This document shows positions 36,670-45,240 of a DNA stretch of 64,000 bases, one piece after another. The stretch is from Nonlabens marinus S1-08. Its GTDB lineage: Bacteria > Bacteroidota > Bacteroidia > Flavobacteriales > Flavobacteriaceae. The stretch's first letter is position 1, and each line of letters begins with the position of its first letter. The notes beneath the pieces are model-generated. The model had not been told where the DNA came from and made no database searches. It saw only the letters and a program-made list of their open reading frames with translations. The stretch is taken from assembly GCF_000831385.1 (NCBI RefSeq), contig NZ_AP014548.1, positions 1,975,779 to 2,039,778 on the forward strand. Direction: 5' to 3'. The position numbers were made by a program, and so were the translations under genes.

Positions 36670-36813
36670 ATTCATAGCCGTAAATTTATGAAATACACAC
36701 CTGATAATTGGAAATGCAGCCTCAAAACTAAGAATGTAACTATAGCGTATGTAAGGTTAACAAAGCTGCAACACAATACCAGGCTTTGTGGATTATTTTT
36801 ATACAAAATATTT

Positions 36814-37344
36814 ATGATGATCAAGAATCTATTATTAGGAGCATTGGCAATTGCCGCAATTTCCTGTAAATCAAATGCACAAGAGAAATCTGCTGATGGG
36901 GAAACCACAGCGAGTAACACTCAAGACTATAAAGTTTCTAAAACTGAAGCCGAGTGGCAATCCATTCTTACTCCAGAAGAATTCAATATTCTGCGCGAGG
37001 CGGGAACGGAACCTCCTTTTACCAGTCCATTGAATGAAGAAACCAGCCCGGGAACATTAATTTGTGCTGCTTGTTATGCTCCGCTTTATGAGAATGAGCA
37101 CAAGTTTAAGTCAGGTACAGGATGGCCTAGTTATGATCGTGCCATTGATGGCGCCATCGTATTGGATAGCGATATGAAAATAGGGTACAAGCGCGATGAA
37201 GCTAAATGTGCCACTTGTGGAAGTCACTTAGGACATATTTTTAATGATGGGCCAGAGGAAACTACAGGAAAAAGACACTGTATTAATGGCGTAGCACTGG
37301 ATTTTGTTCCAGAAGGACAAGCCTTGCCTGAGTTAAGAAAATAG
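36814..37344 (+). CDS. msrB: Envelope peptide-methionine (R)-S-oxide reductase, lipoprotein
   Basis: From the ATG at 36814 the product has 176 residues: a leader ending A-A-I-S-C, a linker, then an MsrB domain with zinc cysteines C-A-A-C and C-A-T-C, the G-T-G-W-P-S-Y motif and the catalytic Cys in K-R-H-C-I-N-G. It reduces methionine-R-sulfoxide in envelope proteins. The open frame extends back to 36466, but that region is antisense to purE and is rejected. A second, cytoplasmic MsrB gene follows after a structured spacer. Confidence 0.93.
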   Translation: MMIKNLLLGALAIAAISCKSNAQEKSADGETTASNTQDYKVSKTEAEWQSILTPEEFNILREAGTEPPFTSPLNEETSPGTLICAACYAPLYENEHKFKSGTGWPSYDRAIDGAIVLDSDMKIGYKRDEAKCATCGSHLGHIFNDGPEETTGKRHCINGVALDFVPEGQALPELRK

Positions 37345-37365
37345 AAAAATTGATATGATGATGAT

Positions 37366-37500
37366 TTGGGCGTTCCCTGAAAATTACGCTTACGCTTCAT
37401 TTTCAGGTCGGGCTTTCACTTCAATCTTTTAAATAACACGTCGCAATGTATGCGATGTGTTATTTAAAAGGATTTACGTTCAATCCCTACCGCAAGCTGC
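37366..37500 (+). ncRNA. Structured Bacteroidota-type intergenic repeat element
   Basis: The spacer between the two msrB genes holds conserved-looking blocks TTTGGGCGTTCCC, GGTCGGGCTTTC, AAAAGGATTT and TTCAATCCCTACCGCA. Two hairpins sit between them: CTGAAAAT/ATTTTCAG (37377-37406) and a 20-bp stem (37426-37445 with 37451-37470) with a single G-T pair. The same block order recurs, from memory, in many Bacteroidota intergenic regions. It has no T-run, so it is not an ordinary terminator. The class and orientation are unproven. Confidence 0.6.
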
Positions 37501-37530
37501 TCTCATAGAGTGACATTTAAAATTAAAAAG

Positions 37531-37905
37531 ATGACAGAGGAAGAATATAAAAAGAAGTTGACCCCAGAGCAGTACCATGTTTTACGTGAAAAAGGAACAG
37601 AGCGACCATTTACAGGCGAACATAATACCAACTATGAAGATGGTGTTTATTCCTGTGCAGCTTGCGGCAATGAGTTGTATAAGTCCGAAACTAAATTTGA
37701 CAGCGGTTGCGGTTGGCCCTCTTTTGATGATGAGATAGAAGGAGCCATCGAACGCAAACGGGATACCACTCATGGAATGATGCGTACTGAGATTATGTGC
37801 GCCAATTGCGGCAGCCATTTAGGTCATGTATTTAATGATGGGCCGACTAATACAGGAATTAGACACTGTGTGAATAGCTTGAGTCTGGACTTTGAGAAGA
37901 AGTAA
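37531..37905 (+). CDS. msrB: Cytoplasmic peptide-methionine (R)-S-oxide reductase
   Basis: From the ATG at 37531 the product has 124 residues with no leader. It has zinc cysteines C-A-A-C and C-A-N-C, G-C-G-W-P-S-F and the catalytic Cys in R-H-C-V-N-S-L-S. It is the soluble counterpart of the upstream lipoprotein form (both begin the domain with L-T-P-E-x-F/Y and R-E-x-G-T-E). A GTG at 37510 would extend it by 7 residues without benefit. It ends at a terminator. Confidence 0.95.
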   Translation: MTEEEYKKKLTPEQYHVLREKGTERPFTGEHNTNYEDGVYSCAACGNELYKSETKFDSGCGWPSFDDEIEGAIERKRDTTHGMMRTEIMCANCGSHLGHVFNDGPTNTGIRHCVNSLSLDFEKK

Positions 37906-37936
37906 AACTTAAACCTAAGCTAAAGTTTAAATTTAA

Positions 37937-37962
37937 AAGTCTCAATTCGTTGGGGCTTTTTT
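37937..37962 (+). terminator. Intrinsic terminator after the second msrB
   Basis: AAGTCTCAA, loop TTCG and TTGGGGCTT form a 9-bp stem including G-U pairs, followed by a run of T. Confidence 0.82.
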
Positions 37963-37968
37963 GTTTAC

Positions 37969-38580
37969 TTACCTTATCTGAAAGGTTTCAAGCCATCTTC
38001 TCAAATTACAAAATCGCTCACGAACATTGATTTTAGGTCCGATAAGTGCCATATTAACAAGAAATACTTGAGTTTTAGAGTTACCTTCTACGTAATAAAA
38101 AATATTCTGAATTAACTCGGTTTCCACAATTGATTCTTCATGAAGCCAATAGGTTTCCTTTTCACCTATATGTCCTATTCCTGCTTCAACATATGTCCAC
38201 TCTTCTGAACTAGAGCCAAACCACAAAGAGGTTAATTCTTGTGTGAAATATTTTTCAAGATCAACATTTTCTTTTTCAACCTCGACTACTCCGATTAAGT
38301 CGCTCATACCATCGTGCTCCAGCGAAATAATAATTCCAGGCGTCTCGGGAACCAAATTTTCAAAAACTTCCCAGTTTTCTGGGACTTCGATTGAGTAATC
38401 ATTCCCAATATTTACAACAGTTTTTAGTTGATGATGGATATTAAGTGTTCTGCAATCTTCAAATGAGTCCCTTGAAGGATTTTCAAAAGAAATTTTATTG
38501 ACTTTCATAGGCAGGTCTAAATCAATTTGTGCAACACAAATTGAACTTGACAGCAATAATAAAATGATAACACGATTCAT
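37969..38580 (-). CDS. Secreted protein of unknown function
   Basis: The 203-residue protein has a signal peptide (V-I-I-L-L-L-L-S-S-S ending V-A-Q) and a mature part with alternating strands and two Cys pairs near the ends. P-E-N-W-E-V-F-E and T-S-L-W-F-G are striking but unassigned. A PsbP/DUF1795-like fold (secreted proteins with a short P-x-x-W motif) is possible but not demonstrated. It is convergent with the second msrB and separate from the helicase gene. Confidence 0.72.
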   Translation of the reverse strand: MNRVIILLLLSSSICVAQIDLDLPMKVNKISFENPSRDSFEDCRTLNIHHQLKTVVNIGNDYSIEVPENWEVFENLVPETPGIIISLEHDGMSDLIGVVEVEKENVDLEKYFTQELTSLWFGSSSEEWTYVEAGIGHIGEKETYWLHEESIVETELIQNIFYYVEGNSKTQVFLVNMALIGPKINVRERFCNLRRWLETFQIR

Positions 38581-38614
38581 CCGACACTTTTTTTTAAACT
38601 CAATATTTAATTCC

Positions 38615-39751
38615 CTAAGAATTCCACTCCGGTAAATCTTCCATCCAAACCTTCATCTTAGTTTTTTTCTGGATCACTCGCATGTGGTTTGCTTCATCTG
38701 CGGTGACTAGTGAGATGACCGTTCCTGGATTCTCTGCACGGCCGGTCCTTCCTATACGGTGGATGTAATCTTTAGGAGATCTAGGTAATTCATAATTGAT
38801 TACAAAAGGAAGAAACTCAATATCAATACCACGAGAAAGTAGATCCGTAGTGACGAGGCAGCGCACTTCGCTATCCGCACTTTTGAATTCGTTGAGGTGA
38901 GATTGTCTAGTTCCTTGGGCTTTTTTACCGTGAATCGCTTTTGAAGTTATCCCATTTGTGTTGAGTTTGTCATTCACATGCTCTACTTGATAGGTGGATG
39001 AGCAGAAGATCAATACCTGCTTCATCTCATGCTTCTCAATAAGATGTCTCAATAAAACTCCTTTTTTTTCTTCTGTTACTCGGTAACCAATTTGCTTAAT
39101 GAGCGCCAGATCTTCTTCTGGAACTTGAATGTTGATCACAACAGGATCGAGAGTCAAATACTGAATAATTTCAGAAACCTTAGGCGATAGCGTGGCTGAA
39201 AATAACAAGGTCTGCAGACGTTTCGGCAACCTTGCAAAAACCTGATCCATTTCTTCACGGAAACCCATCGACAACATCTTATCGGCTTCATCCAATACCA
39301 AGATTTTAGTCTTGGCAATCTTTACTGCGTTCTTCTCCATCAATTCCAATAAACGCCCTGGTGTTGCCACGAGAATGTCTACTGTGTTCATTTTCATCAT
39401 CTGCGGATTGATACTCACACCTCCATAAACCGCCATGGTGATTAATGGGTTTTTTAAGGCTTTTGAAAAAAGAATGATCGCTTCGCTTACCTGCACAGCG
39501 AGTTCGCGTGTGGGTACCATCACCAGCGCTTGAATTTCTCTATTCTCAGACGGCTGATTTTGCAAGCGGTCGAGTAAAGGTAGGACGTAAGCAAGGGTCT
39601 TTCCAGAACCGGTTTTAGCAATTCCCATCACATCTTTTCCTTCCAGAATGGGCGTGATGGCTTGTTCTTGAATAGGAGTAGGCTTAGCAAATTGGTTTTT
39701 CTCCAATTGGCTAAGGAGTGCACTGGAAAGCTTAAGGTCTTTGAAAGTCAT
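38615..39751 (-). CDS. DEAD-box ATP-dependent RNA helicase, core only
   Basis: The 378-residue protein has all core motifs: Q motif (F-A-K-P-T-P-I-Q-E-Q-A-I), A-K-T-G-S-G-K-T, P-T-R-E-L-A, T-P-G-R-L, D-E-A-D, S-A-T and H-R-I-G-R-T-G-R. There is almost no C-terminal extension, so partner or RNA specificity is not built in, as in short RhlE-like helicases. It probably helps ribosome assembly or mRNA unwinding in the cold. Its stop lies 34 bp beyond the start of the secreted-protein gene, so those two may share a transcript. Confidence 0.95.
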   Translation of the reverse strand: MTFKDLKLSSALLSQLEKNQFAKPTPIQEQAITPILEGKDVMGIAKTGSGKTLAYVLPLLDRLQNQPSENREIQALVMVPTRELAVQVSEAIILFSKALKNPLITMAVYGGVSINPQMMKMNTVDILVATPGRLLELMEKNAVKIAKTKILVLDEADKMLSMGFREEMDQVFARLPKRLQTLLFSATLSPKVSEIIQYLTLDPVVINIQVPEEDLALIKQIGYRVTEEKKGVLLRHLIEKHEMKQVLIFCSSTYQVEHVNDKLNTNGITSKAIHGKKAQGTRQSHLNEFKSADSEVRCLVTTDLLSRGIDIEFLPFVINYELPRSPKDYIHRIGRTGRAENPGTVISLVTADEANHMRVIQKKTKMKVWMEDLPEWNS

Positions 39752-39853
39752 AAATAAAGGTAAAGCTGCAAAGGTACAGACTTAAGATGCTAAACCTTTA
39801 TTAAGATGTATGAACAGCCTGGCTCAAAATGTCAGGGCATCGTAATTTAACGT

Positions 39854-40459
39854 ATGCCTTCAAAAAAACTCCCTGTTAGCTACTACCAAAACAACGACGT
39901 CGTATTTCTTGCCAAAGACCTCATTGGTAAAACCATCGTTTCTATGGTGGATGGTAAGCGCACCAGCGGCACAATTACAGAAACCGAAGCCTATCGCGGT
40001 TATGACGATAAGGCTTGCCACGCACATCTAGGTCGATTTACAGAACGCACTAAGGTCATGTATGAATCTGGTGGTGTGGCTTATGTGTATTTGTGTTACG
40101 GCATTCACAACTTGTTCAATATCATCACTAATACAAAAGACAATGCCGACGCTATTTTAATAAGAGCCGTTGAACCCGTGGAAGGTATCGAGATTATGCA
40201 GGAGCGTCGCGGTAAGGAACTAGATAAAACGCTTACTTCTGGACCTGGAAACTTCAGCAAGGCGTTTGGGTTGGATCGATCGCATTATGGTGAGGATCTT
40301 ACAGGTAATATTGTGTGGATCGAGGAGTCTAAAGAAAGCAACTTTCGCGAAAGCGATATTATAGAGAGCAAACGCATCGGTATTGATTATGCCGAGGAAG
40401 ACAAGGATTTGCCATGGCGGTTCTATGTCAACTCTTCCAAGTTTGTTAGCAAGAGATAA
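39854..40459 (+). CDS. DNA-3-methyladenine glycosylase (AAG/MPG family)
   Basis: The 201-residue protein has the eukaryotic-type AAG fold motifs: T-I-T-E-T-E-A-Y-R-G near residue 42 with the catalytic Glu, H-A-H/R-type A-C-H-A-H-L-G-R, T-x-R-x-x-V-M-Y, G-V-A-Y-V-Y-L-C-Y-G-I-H-N and G-P-G-N-F-S-K-A. It excises alkylated and deaminated purines. A palindrome copy encodes N-F-R-E-S-D. Single gene. Confidence 0.95.
   Translation: MPSKKLPVSYYQNNDVVFLAKDLIGKTIVSMVDGKRTSGTITETEAYRGYDDKACHAHLGRFTERTKVMYESGGVAYVYLCYGIHNLFNIITNTKDNADAILIRAVEPVEGIEIMQERRGKELDKTLTSGPGNFSKAFGLDRSHYGEDLTGNIVWIEESKESNFRESDIIESKRIGIDYAEEDKDLPWRFYVNSSKFVSKR
40342..40355. repeat. Palindrome copy inside the 3-methyladenine glycosylase gene
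   Basis: CTTTCGCGAAAGCG, read in the frame giving F-R-E-S. Confidence 0.9.
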
Positions 40460-40523
40460 GTTCTGGATCTACTTTGCTGTATCGCTTGAACACTGGTCAG
40501 GCAGGAAAGCTGAAAACTTCAAT

Positions 40524-41234
40524 CTATCTATATTCTGGATTTTCAAATCCCCATTTATTCCCTTTGTCCCATTGTTCTCTAGAGTTACCATAGGCGGAAT
40601 AGCCATTATTCGTTTTGAGCATGTGCGCCAGATGCAATAAATTGTAGGTCATAAATGTGGTATTTCGTTTAGTAAAATCGTTGTCTAATCCCACTCTACC
40701 ATCATCGCCATAACTAGGTCCAGGTCCAGCTTCTCCTATCCAGCCAGCATCGGCTTGTGGTGGTATGGAATAACCCACGTGCTGCATGGAGTATAGAATT
40801 CCCATGGCGCAATGCTTGATGCCGTCCTCGTTTCCAGTAATAATGGTACCACCTACTTTTCCGTAGAATTTATATTGTCCCTTTTCATTGGTCATACCGC
40901 TCATGGAGTATAATCGCTCTATAAGTAATTGACATTGTGAAGATTTCTCGCCCAGCCATATGGGCGTCCCTATAATTAGGATATCGGCTTCCATGACTTT
41001 TTTAGAAATTTCAACCCAGGCGTCTTCTTCCCAGCCGTGTTCCCTCATATCAGGTTGAACGCCGCTAGCGACTGGATGGTCAACAAATCGGATATGCTCT
41101 ACAGCAACGTTTTCTTTTTCCATGATCGCAGCACTCGCGTCCATTAACAATTTAGTGTGGCTTCTAGTGGGTGATTTTTTTAATGTACAGTTGATGTATA
41201 ATGCCTTTAATTTTGAGAAGTCTGGAGTATTCAT
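40524..41234 (-). CDS. Flavodoxin-like NAD(P)H-dependent oxidoreductase
   Basis: The 236-residue protein has the flavodoxin/WrbA-like fold: N-C-T-L-K-K-S-P at the FMN-phosphate loop, then A-D-I-L-I-I-G-T-P-I-W-L-G-E near residue 88 and G-G-T-I-I-T-G-N near residue 130. It probably binds FMN and reduces quinones or nitro compounds. It converges on the glycosylase gene; the 3' ends are 64 bp apart. Confidence 0.88.
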   Translation of the reverse strand: MNTPDFSKLKALYINCTLKKSPTRSHTKLLMDASAAIMEKENVAVEHIRFVDHPVASGVQPDMREHGWEEDAWVEISKKVMEADILIIGTPIWLGEKSSQCQLLIERLYSMSGMTNEKGQYKFYGKVGGTIITGNEDGIKHCAMGILYSMQHVGYSIPPQADAGWIGEAGPGPSYGDDGRVGLDNDFTKRNTTFMTYNLLHLAHMLKTNNGYSAYGNSREQWDKGNKWGFENPEYR

Positions 41235-41375
41235 AGAATAAATTTTATGTTATTTAAATATGACGAAATAATCTTATTGTGTCTTTATGTTTCTGTCAAA
41301 TTTTACCATTTAATGTCAGGTTGTCATTTGTAGTGGTTTGGTACTCGATTTGACCATTGAGGTTGAAAGTGAATT

Positions 41376-41391
41376 CGCTTTCGCGAAAGCG
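41376..41391. repeat. Palindrome copy upstream of htpG
   Basis: Perfect 16-mer extended to 20 bp (41374-41393), 35 bp before the htpG ATG, where it would be in or next to the promoter. Confidence 0.95.
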
Positions 41392-41426
41392 AAATAATTA
41401 ATACATCAAAAAAATACAAACGATAT

Positions 41427-43316
41427 ATGTCACAACAAGGAAAGATTAATGTAGCGGTGGAGAATATTTTCCCGCTTATCAAAAAGTTCTTATACAGCGA
41501 TCACGAGATTTTCTTGCGCGAACTGGTTTCTAATGCCACGGATGCAACTCTTAAACTGAAGCACCTTGCCATGATAGGCGAGGCAAGTGTTGAGCTGGGC
41601 GACCAGCAAATTGAGGTAAAAATCAATAAGGAAGATGGAACACTACATATTATAGACCAAGGTCTAGGTATGACAGAGGATGAGGTGCAGAAGTATATTA
41701 ATGACATCGCATTTTCTGGAGCTGAGGAGTTTCTTGAAAAATATAAAGACAGCGCTAAGGACAGCGGTATCATTGGACACTTCGGTCTTGGATTCTATTC
41801 TGCCTTTATGGTGGCGGATAAGGTTGAAATTATAACCAAATCCTATAAAGACGAGCCTGCAGTACACTGGACGTGCGATGGTTCTCCTAATTACACGATT
41901 GAGCCAGCAGAGAAAGAAAACTTTGGTACGGAGGTCATTCTTCACATCTCTGACGACGAGAAGGAATTTCTTGAAGAAAGTAAGATTCGTGAGTTGTTGA
42001 CGAAGTACAACAAGTTCATGCCGGTGCCGATCAAGTTTGGTACAAAAACCGAAACTTTAGAGAAGCCAGAAGGCGCTAAAGAAGAGGACAAATCACCGAC
42101 TCAGGAAGTAGATAACATCATCAACAACCCGAATCCAGCCTGGACTAAGCAACCAACAGAGTTAGAAGATCAGGATTATAAGGACTTCTACCGCGAGTTG
42201 TATCCTATGCAGTTTGAGGAGCCATTGTTCCACATTCACTTGAATGTAGATTATCCTTTTAACCTGACAGGAATATTGTATTTCCCTAAGATGACCCAAG
42301 ACTTGAATGTACAAAAGGATCGCATCCAGTTGTACCAAAATCAGGTTTTCGTCACAGATAATGTGGAAGGTATCGTACCAGAATTCTTGACGATGTTGCG
42401 CGGTGTGATTGACAGTCCAGACATTCCGCTGAATGTTTCTCGTTCTTACTTACAAGCAGATGGCGCTGTGAAAAAGATTTCCAGCTATATCACTAGAAAG
42501 GTAGCTGACAAATTGAAGTCTTTATTCAATGAAGACCGAGCTGCTTTTGAACAAAAGTGGAACGATATCAAAATCGTTATTGAGTACGGTATGTTGAGTG
42601 AGGACAAGTTCTTTGAAAAGTCTGATGCCTTTGCACTCTATCCAACTGTAGATGGTTCTTACTACACGTGGGAAGAATTGATGGAAAAAGTAAAAGACTC
42701 TCAAACCGATAAAGACGGGAAAACAGTCTTGTTGTACGCTTCTAATAAAGAGGCGCAACACAGTTATCTCGCTGCCGCGAAAGCTAAAGGCTATGAAGTA
42801 TTACTGCTAGATTCACCAATCGTATCCCACTTGATGCAGAAGCTAGAGCAATCTAAAGAGAATGTCACTTTTGCCAGAGTAGATGCAGATAGTGTTGATA
42901 ATCTTATCAAGAAAGAAGAAGAGCAAATCTCTAAATTGTCTGACGAGGAGAAAGAAGCATTACAGAAAAGCATCACTGATACTATTGCAGATACCAGCTA
43001 TAGCGTTCAAGTAGAAGCCATGAGCAGCGATGCAGCACCATTTATGATTACCCAACCAGAATTTATGCGCCGCATGAAAGAAATGCAAGCGACTGGTGGT
43101 GGCGGTATGATGGGCTTTGGCAATATGCCAGACATGTACAATCTAGTCGTGAATGCTAATCATGAGCTAGTTCAAGAAATCTTTAATGCCAAAGCTGGTA
43201 AGAAAAAGGATCGCTTGATCAAGCAATCGGTCGATCTTGCTAAGCTTTCTCAAGGATTATTGAAAGGAGAGGCATTGACTGCTTTTGTGAATAGAAGTTA
43301 TGAGTTGATTAAGTAG
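41427..43316 (+). CDS. htpG: Molecular chaperone HtpG (Hsp90)
   Basis: The 629-residue protein has the GHKL ATP-binding motifs (E-L-V-S-N-A-T-D-A, D-Q-G-L-G-M-T, G-H-F-G-L-G-F-Y-S-A-F-M-V) and the R-G-V-I-D-S middle domain. The C-terminal dimerisation domain includes a Gly/Met-rich insert (G-G-G-G-M-M-G-F-G-N-M) not seen in E. coli HtpG. It is a general ATP-dependent folding chaperone. It precedes the curli operon but is separated from it by a terminator. Confidence 0.97.
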   Translation: MSQQGKINVAVENIFPLIKKFLYSDHEIFLRELVSNATDATLKLKHLAMIGEASVELGDQQIEVKINKEDGTLHIIDQGLGMTEDEVQKYINDIAFSGAEEFLEKYKDSAKDSGIIGHFGLGFYSAFMVADKVEIITKSYKDEPAVHWTCDGSPNYTIEPAEKENFGTEVILHISDDEKEFLEESKIRELLTKYNKFMPVPIKFGTKTETLEKPEGAKEEDKSPTQEVDNIINNPNPAWTKQPTELEDQDYKDFYRELYPMQFEEPLFHIHLNVDYPFNLTGILYFPKMTQDLNVQKDRIQLYQNQVFVTDNVEGIVPEFLTMLRGVIDSPDIPLNVSRSYLQADGAVKKISSYITRKVADKLKSLFNEDRAAFEQKWNDIKIVIEYGMLSEDKFFEKSDAFALYPTVDGSYYTWEELMEKVKDSQTDKDGKTVLLYASNKEAQHSYLAAAKAKGYEVLLLDSPIVSHLMQKLEQSKENVTFARVDADSVDNLIKKEEEQISKLSDEEKEALQKSITDTIADTSYSVQVEAMSSDAAPFMITQPEFMRRMKEMQATGGGGMMGFGNMPDMYNLVVNANHELVQEIFNAKAGKKKDRLIKQSVDLAKLSQGLLKGEALTAFVNRSYELIK

Positions 43317-43341
43317 ATCAATCCAACATATTTGATTTAAG

Positions 43342-43371
43342 AAAGCCCTCGATTTTTGAGGGTTTTTTTTG
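43342..43371 (+). terminator. Intrinsic terminator after htpG
   Basis: CCCTC and GAGGG form the stem around a 7-nt loop, extended by A-T pairs, then eight T residues. It separates htpG from the curli operon. Confidence 0.92.
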
Positions 43372-43531
43372 TTTTCTGCCAATACTAGTCAATAAGTCTA
43401 ACTTTCATATAAATTTGAAATTAACATATACCCAATATTAGGTATGTGTCTGATTAACAAATGTGTAAATTTCAGTGAAATAGCTTTGCTGTTCAACCAT
43501 TAACATAAAATTAACAACCGTTTTAGTATAT

Positions 43532-43592
43532 CGTAAACATTGGTTATTAGTCAATTATAATACCGATAAATAGGTTAATCGATAAACGGTTA
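43532..43592 (+). promoter_or_regulatory. Three phased direct repeats upstream of the curli promoter
   Basis: Imperfect copies CGTAAACATTGGTTA (43532), CGATAAATAGGTTA (43564) and CGATAAACGGTTA (43580) begin 32 and 16 bp apart. The last ends one base before the -33 element. This is the position and arrangement expected of an activator-binding site. The 425-bp leader region 43371-43795 contains no gene. Confidence 0.55.
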
Positions 43593-43593
43593 C

Positions 43594-43625
43594 TTGGAAA
43601 TTAGCAAAAAAGTCTTCTATATTTG
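43594..43625 (+). promoter_or_regulatory. Curli operon promoter
   Basis: TTG at 43594-43596 and TATATTTG at 43618-43625 are 21 bp apart and match the Bacteroidota -33/-7 consensus. The predicted transcript start is near 43632, giving a 5' leader of about 160 nt. Confidence 0.65.
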
Positions 43626-43631
43626 GATAAC

Positions 43632-43664
43632 ATTAAGAAACAACAGATCCCGAAGTTTCTTAAT
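43632..43664 (+). other. 5'-end mRNA hairpin of the curli transcript
   Basis: ATTAAGAAAC (43632-43641) and GTTTCTTAAT (43655-43664) are a perfect 10-bp inverted repeat with a 13-nt loop. It begins at the predicted transcription start, so the mRNA would carry a stem at its very 5' end, a typical stabilising feature. Confidence 0.6.
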
Positions 43665-43795
43665 TAGACAGACTTCCCCTTACTGTCATAATTATACCCC
43701 TAGAATAATTTACTGTATTCAATAGCACAACTGATGCGTAAGATCTGTTATGCTAGCTCCTGAAAACGTATTTATTAATTCTAAATATTTTAATT

Positions 43796-45157
43796 ATGAA
43801 AAGAGTAATTCTCGGCGCAGCAGCGCTACTAGCAGGAGGAATCGCATTTGCGCAAACACCTCCAATTCCATCGGGACCAACGGGACCATCTACAACAGCA
43901 ACACCTTTATTAGGGCCTATTACAGTGCCAAATAATTATGTTGCACCAGGCCCACAAAAATCTGCACCTGCTTCAGCAACGCCTGGTGTAGGAGGTAATT
44001 ATTCCTTAATCGATCAAGTAGATAGTGGGAACGATGCAAATGTTCTTCAAGAAGGTACTACTAATGGATCTTTTATTTATCAAATAGGAGATAATACTAG
44101 TAACTTGAATACGGCAGATGTATTGCAAAGAGGTAATGTTCAACCAGGAACGAGCGGTGAAAATAACTATGCCCAGATCGATCAGGATGGAGAAGGCAAT
44201 GATTCAAAGACTCGTCAATATGGTGATATGAACGATGCCCGTTCTAACCAATTAGGAATGAACAATACATCTTCTATTCAACAAGGTAGCTCCGTTGCTG
44301 AACAGGCAGAAAGTAACGTTGGTACCGTTGATCAAGAAGGAAATGACAATAATGCGAGTATTCAACAACGTTGGGATAATAACATGGCTTCCTCTACTCA
44401 ATTAGGAGATCGTAACAAATCCATTCAAGAACAGAACACTGCTGAGGAAGATGGCCCAGGTCAGATAGGTGTGATTTCACAAACTGGAGATGATAACGAA
44501 GCTAGACAGTTTCAGCAAGGTAAAGACCCAAATAATCAGGATGCTAACTACGCTGAAATAGTTCAAGGAGGAGGTTCAGGAGCTGATGCTACTGATGCTT
44601 TTGCTCAACAAGTTCAAGAAGGTAAAGCAAATGAGGCTTTAATTGAACAGAGATTAAGTGGTGATGAGGCTTATCAAGATCAAAAAGGTAATCGCAATAA
44701 AGCGATAGCGCGTCAAAACTTAGGAGGAACTACTACAGGTGGAGATAATTTATCTATGCAAACACAAGACGGTAAGCGCAATGAAGCTGAAGTGTGGCAG
44801 CAAGGTAATAATAATAGATCCTTCCAAGAGCAATTGGGTGATGATAACAAAGTATTCCACTATCAATCTTACGGTCAAAATCCTGGTGAAGGAAACCGTG
44901 CTACTTCCTTACAAGATGGTAGTATGAATGATTCTCAAATTTTCCAAGGAGGATTTAAGAATGAATCAATCGTTGATCAAAAAGGTGATGGACACATGAG
45001 TTATATTACACAGAACCAATTTGGTAGTGTAGTTAATGGAGGTGCTTCTACTTTGAATACTGCAACTGTAATACAGAGAAATTCCGGTGACACGACTGGT
45101 CTTAGATCTAAAACTAACCTAACTAAGAGAAGTTCTTCTCTTAATGGTAGCAACTAA
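43796..45157 (+). CDS. csgA: Major curlin subunit (CsgA-like), long repeat protein
   Basis: The 453-residue protein has a signal peptide ending A-F-A, a Pro/Thr-rich stretch (about residues 20-65), then about two dozen half-repeats of the curlin type Q-x-G-x-x-N (for example N-Q-L-G-M-N-N, T-Q-L-G-D-R-N, E-Q-L-G-D-D-N). These stack into amyloid beta-solenoid. E. coli CsgA has five full repeats in 131 residues, so this one is much larger. The C terminus is basic (L-R-S-K-T-N-L-T-K-R). It is the first gene of the operon after the strong promoter and before two hairpins, consistent with the highest expression. Confidence 0.93.
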   Translation: MKRVILGAAALLAGGIAFAQTPPIPSGPTGPSTTATPLLGPITVPNNYVAPGPQKSAPASATPGVGGNYSLIDQVDSGNDANVLQEGTTNGSFIYQIGDNTSNLNTADVLQRGNVQPGTSGENNYAQIDQDGEGNDSKTRQYGDMNDARSNQLGMNNTSSIQQGSSVAEQAESNVGTVDQEGNDNNASIQQRWDNNMASSTQLGDRNKSIQEQNTAEEDGPGQIGVISQTGDDNEARQFQQGKDPNNQDANYAEIVQGGGSGADATDAFAQQVQEGKANEALIEQRLSGDEAYQDQKGNRNKAIARQNLGGTTTGGDNLSMQTQDGKRNEAEVWQQGNNNRSFQEQLGDDNKVFHYQSYGQNPGEGNRATSLQDGSMNDSQIFQGGFKNESIVDQKGDGHMSYITQNQFGSVVNGGASTLNTATVIQRNSGDTTGLRSKTNLTKRSSSLNGSN

Positions 45158-45182
45158 TAATAGGTTTTAGGGACTTATTATT

Positions 45183-45235
45183 AAGTAATAGGGTAGGATT
45201 GAGAAGGAGATACTTTTCAATCCTACTCCTTACTT
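45183..45235 (+). other. Intercistronic hairpin after the major curlin
   Basis: GTAGGATTGA (45193-45202) and TCAATCCTAC (45217-45226) form a perfect 10-bp stem, extended outward by AAGTAA/TTACTT. It has no T-run, so it likely shields the csgA mRNA 3' end or blocks RNases rather than terminating. Confidence 0.65.
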
Positions 45236-45240
45236 ATAAT

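Noticed and set aside
36466..36813. Upstream extension of the first msrB
   Set aside because: Antisense to purE, and the internal ATG at 36814 starts a clear lipoprotein leader.
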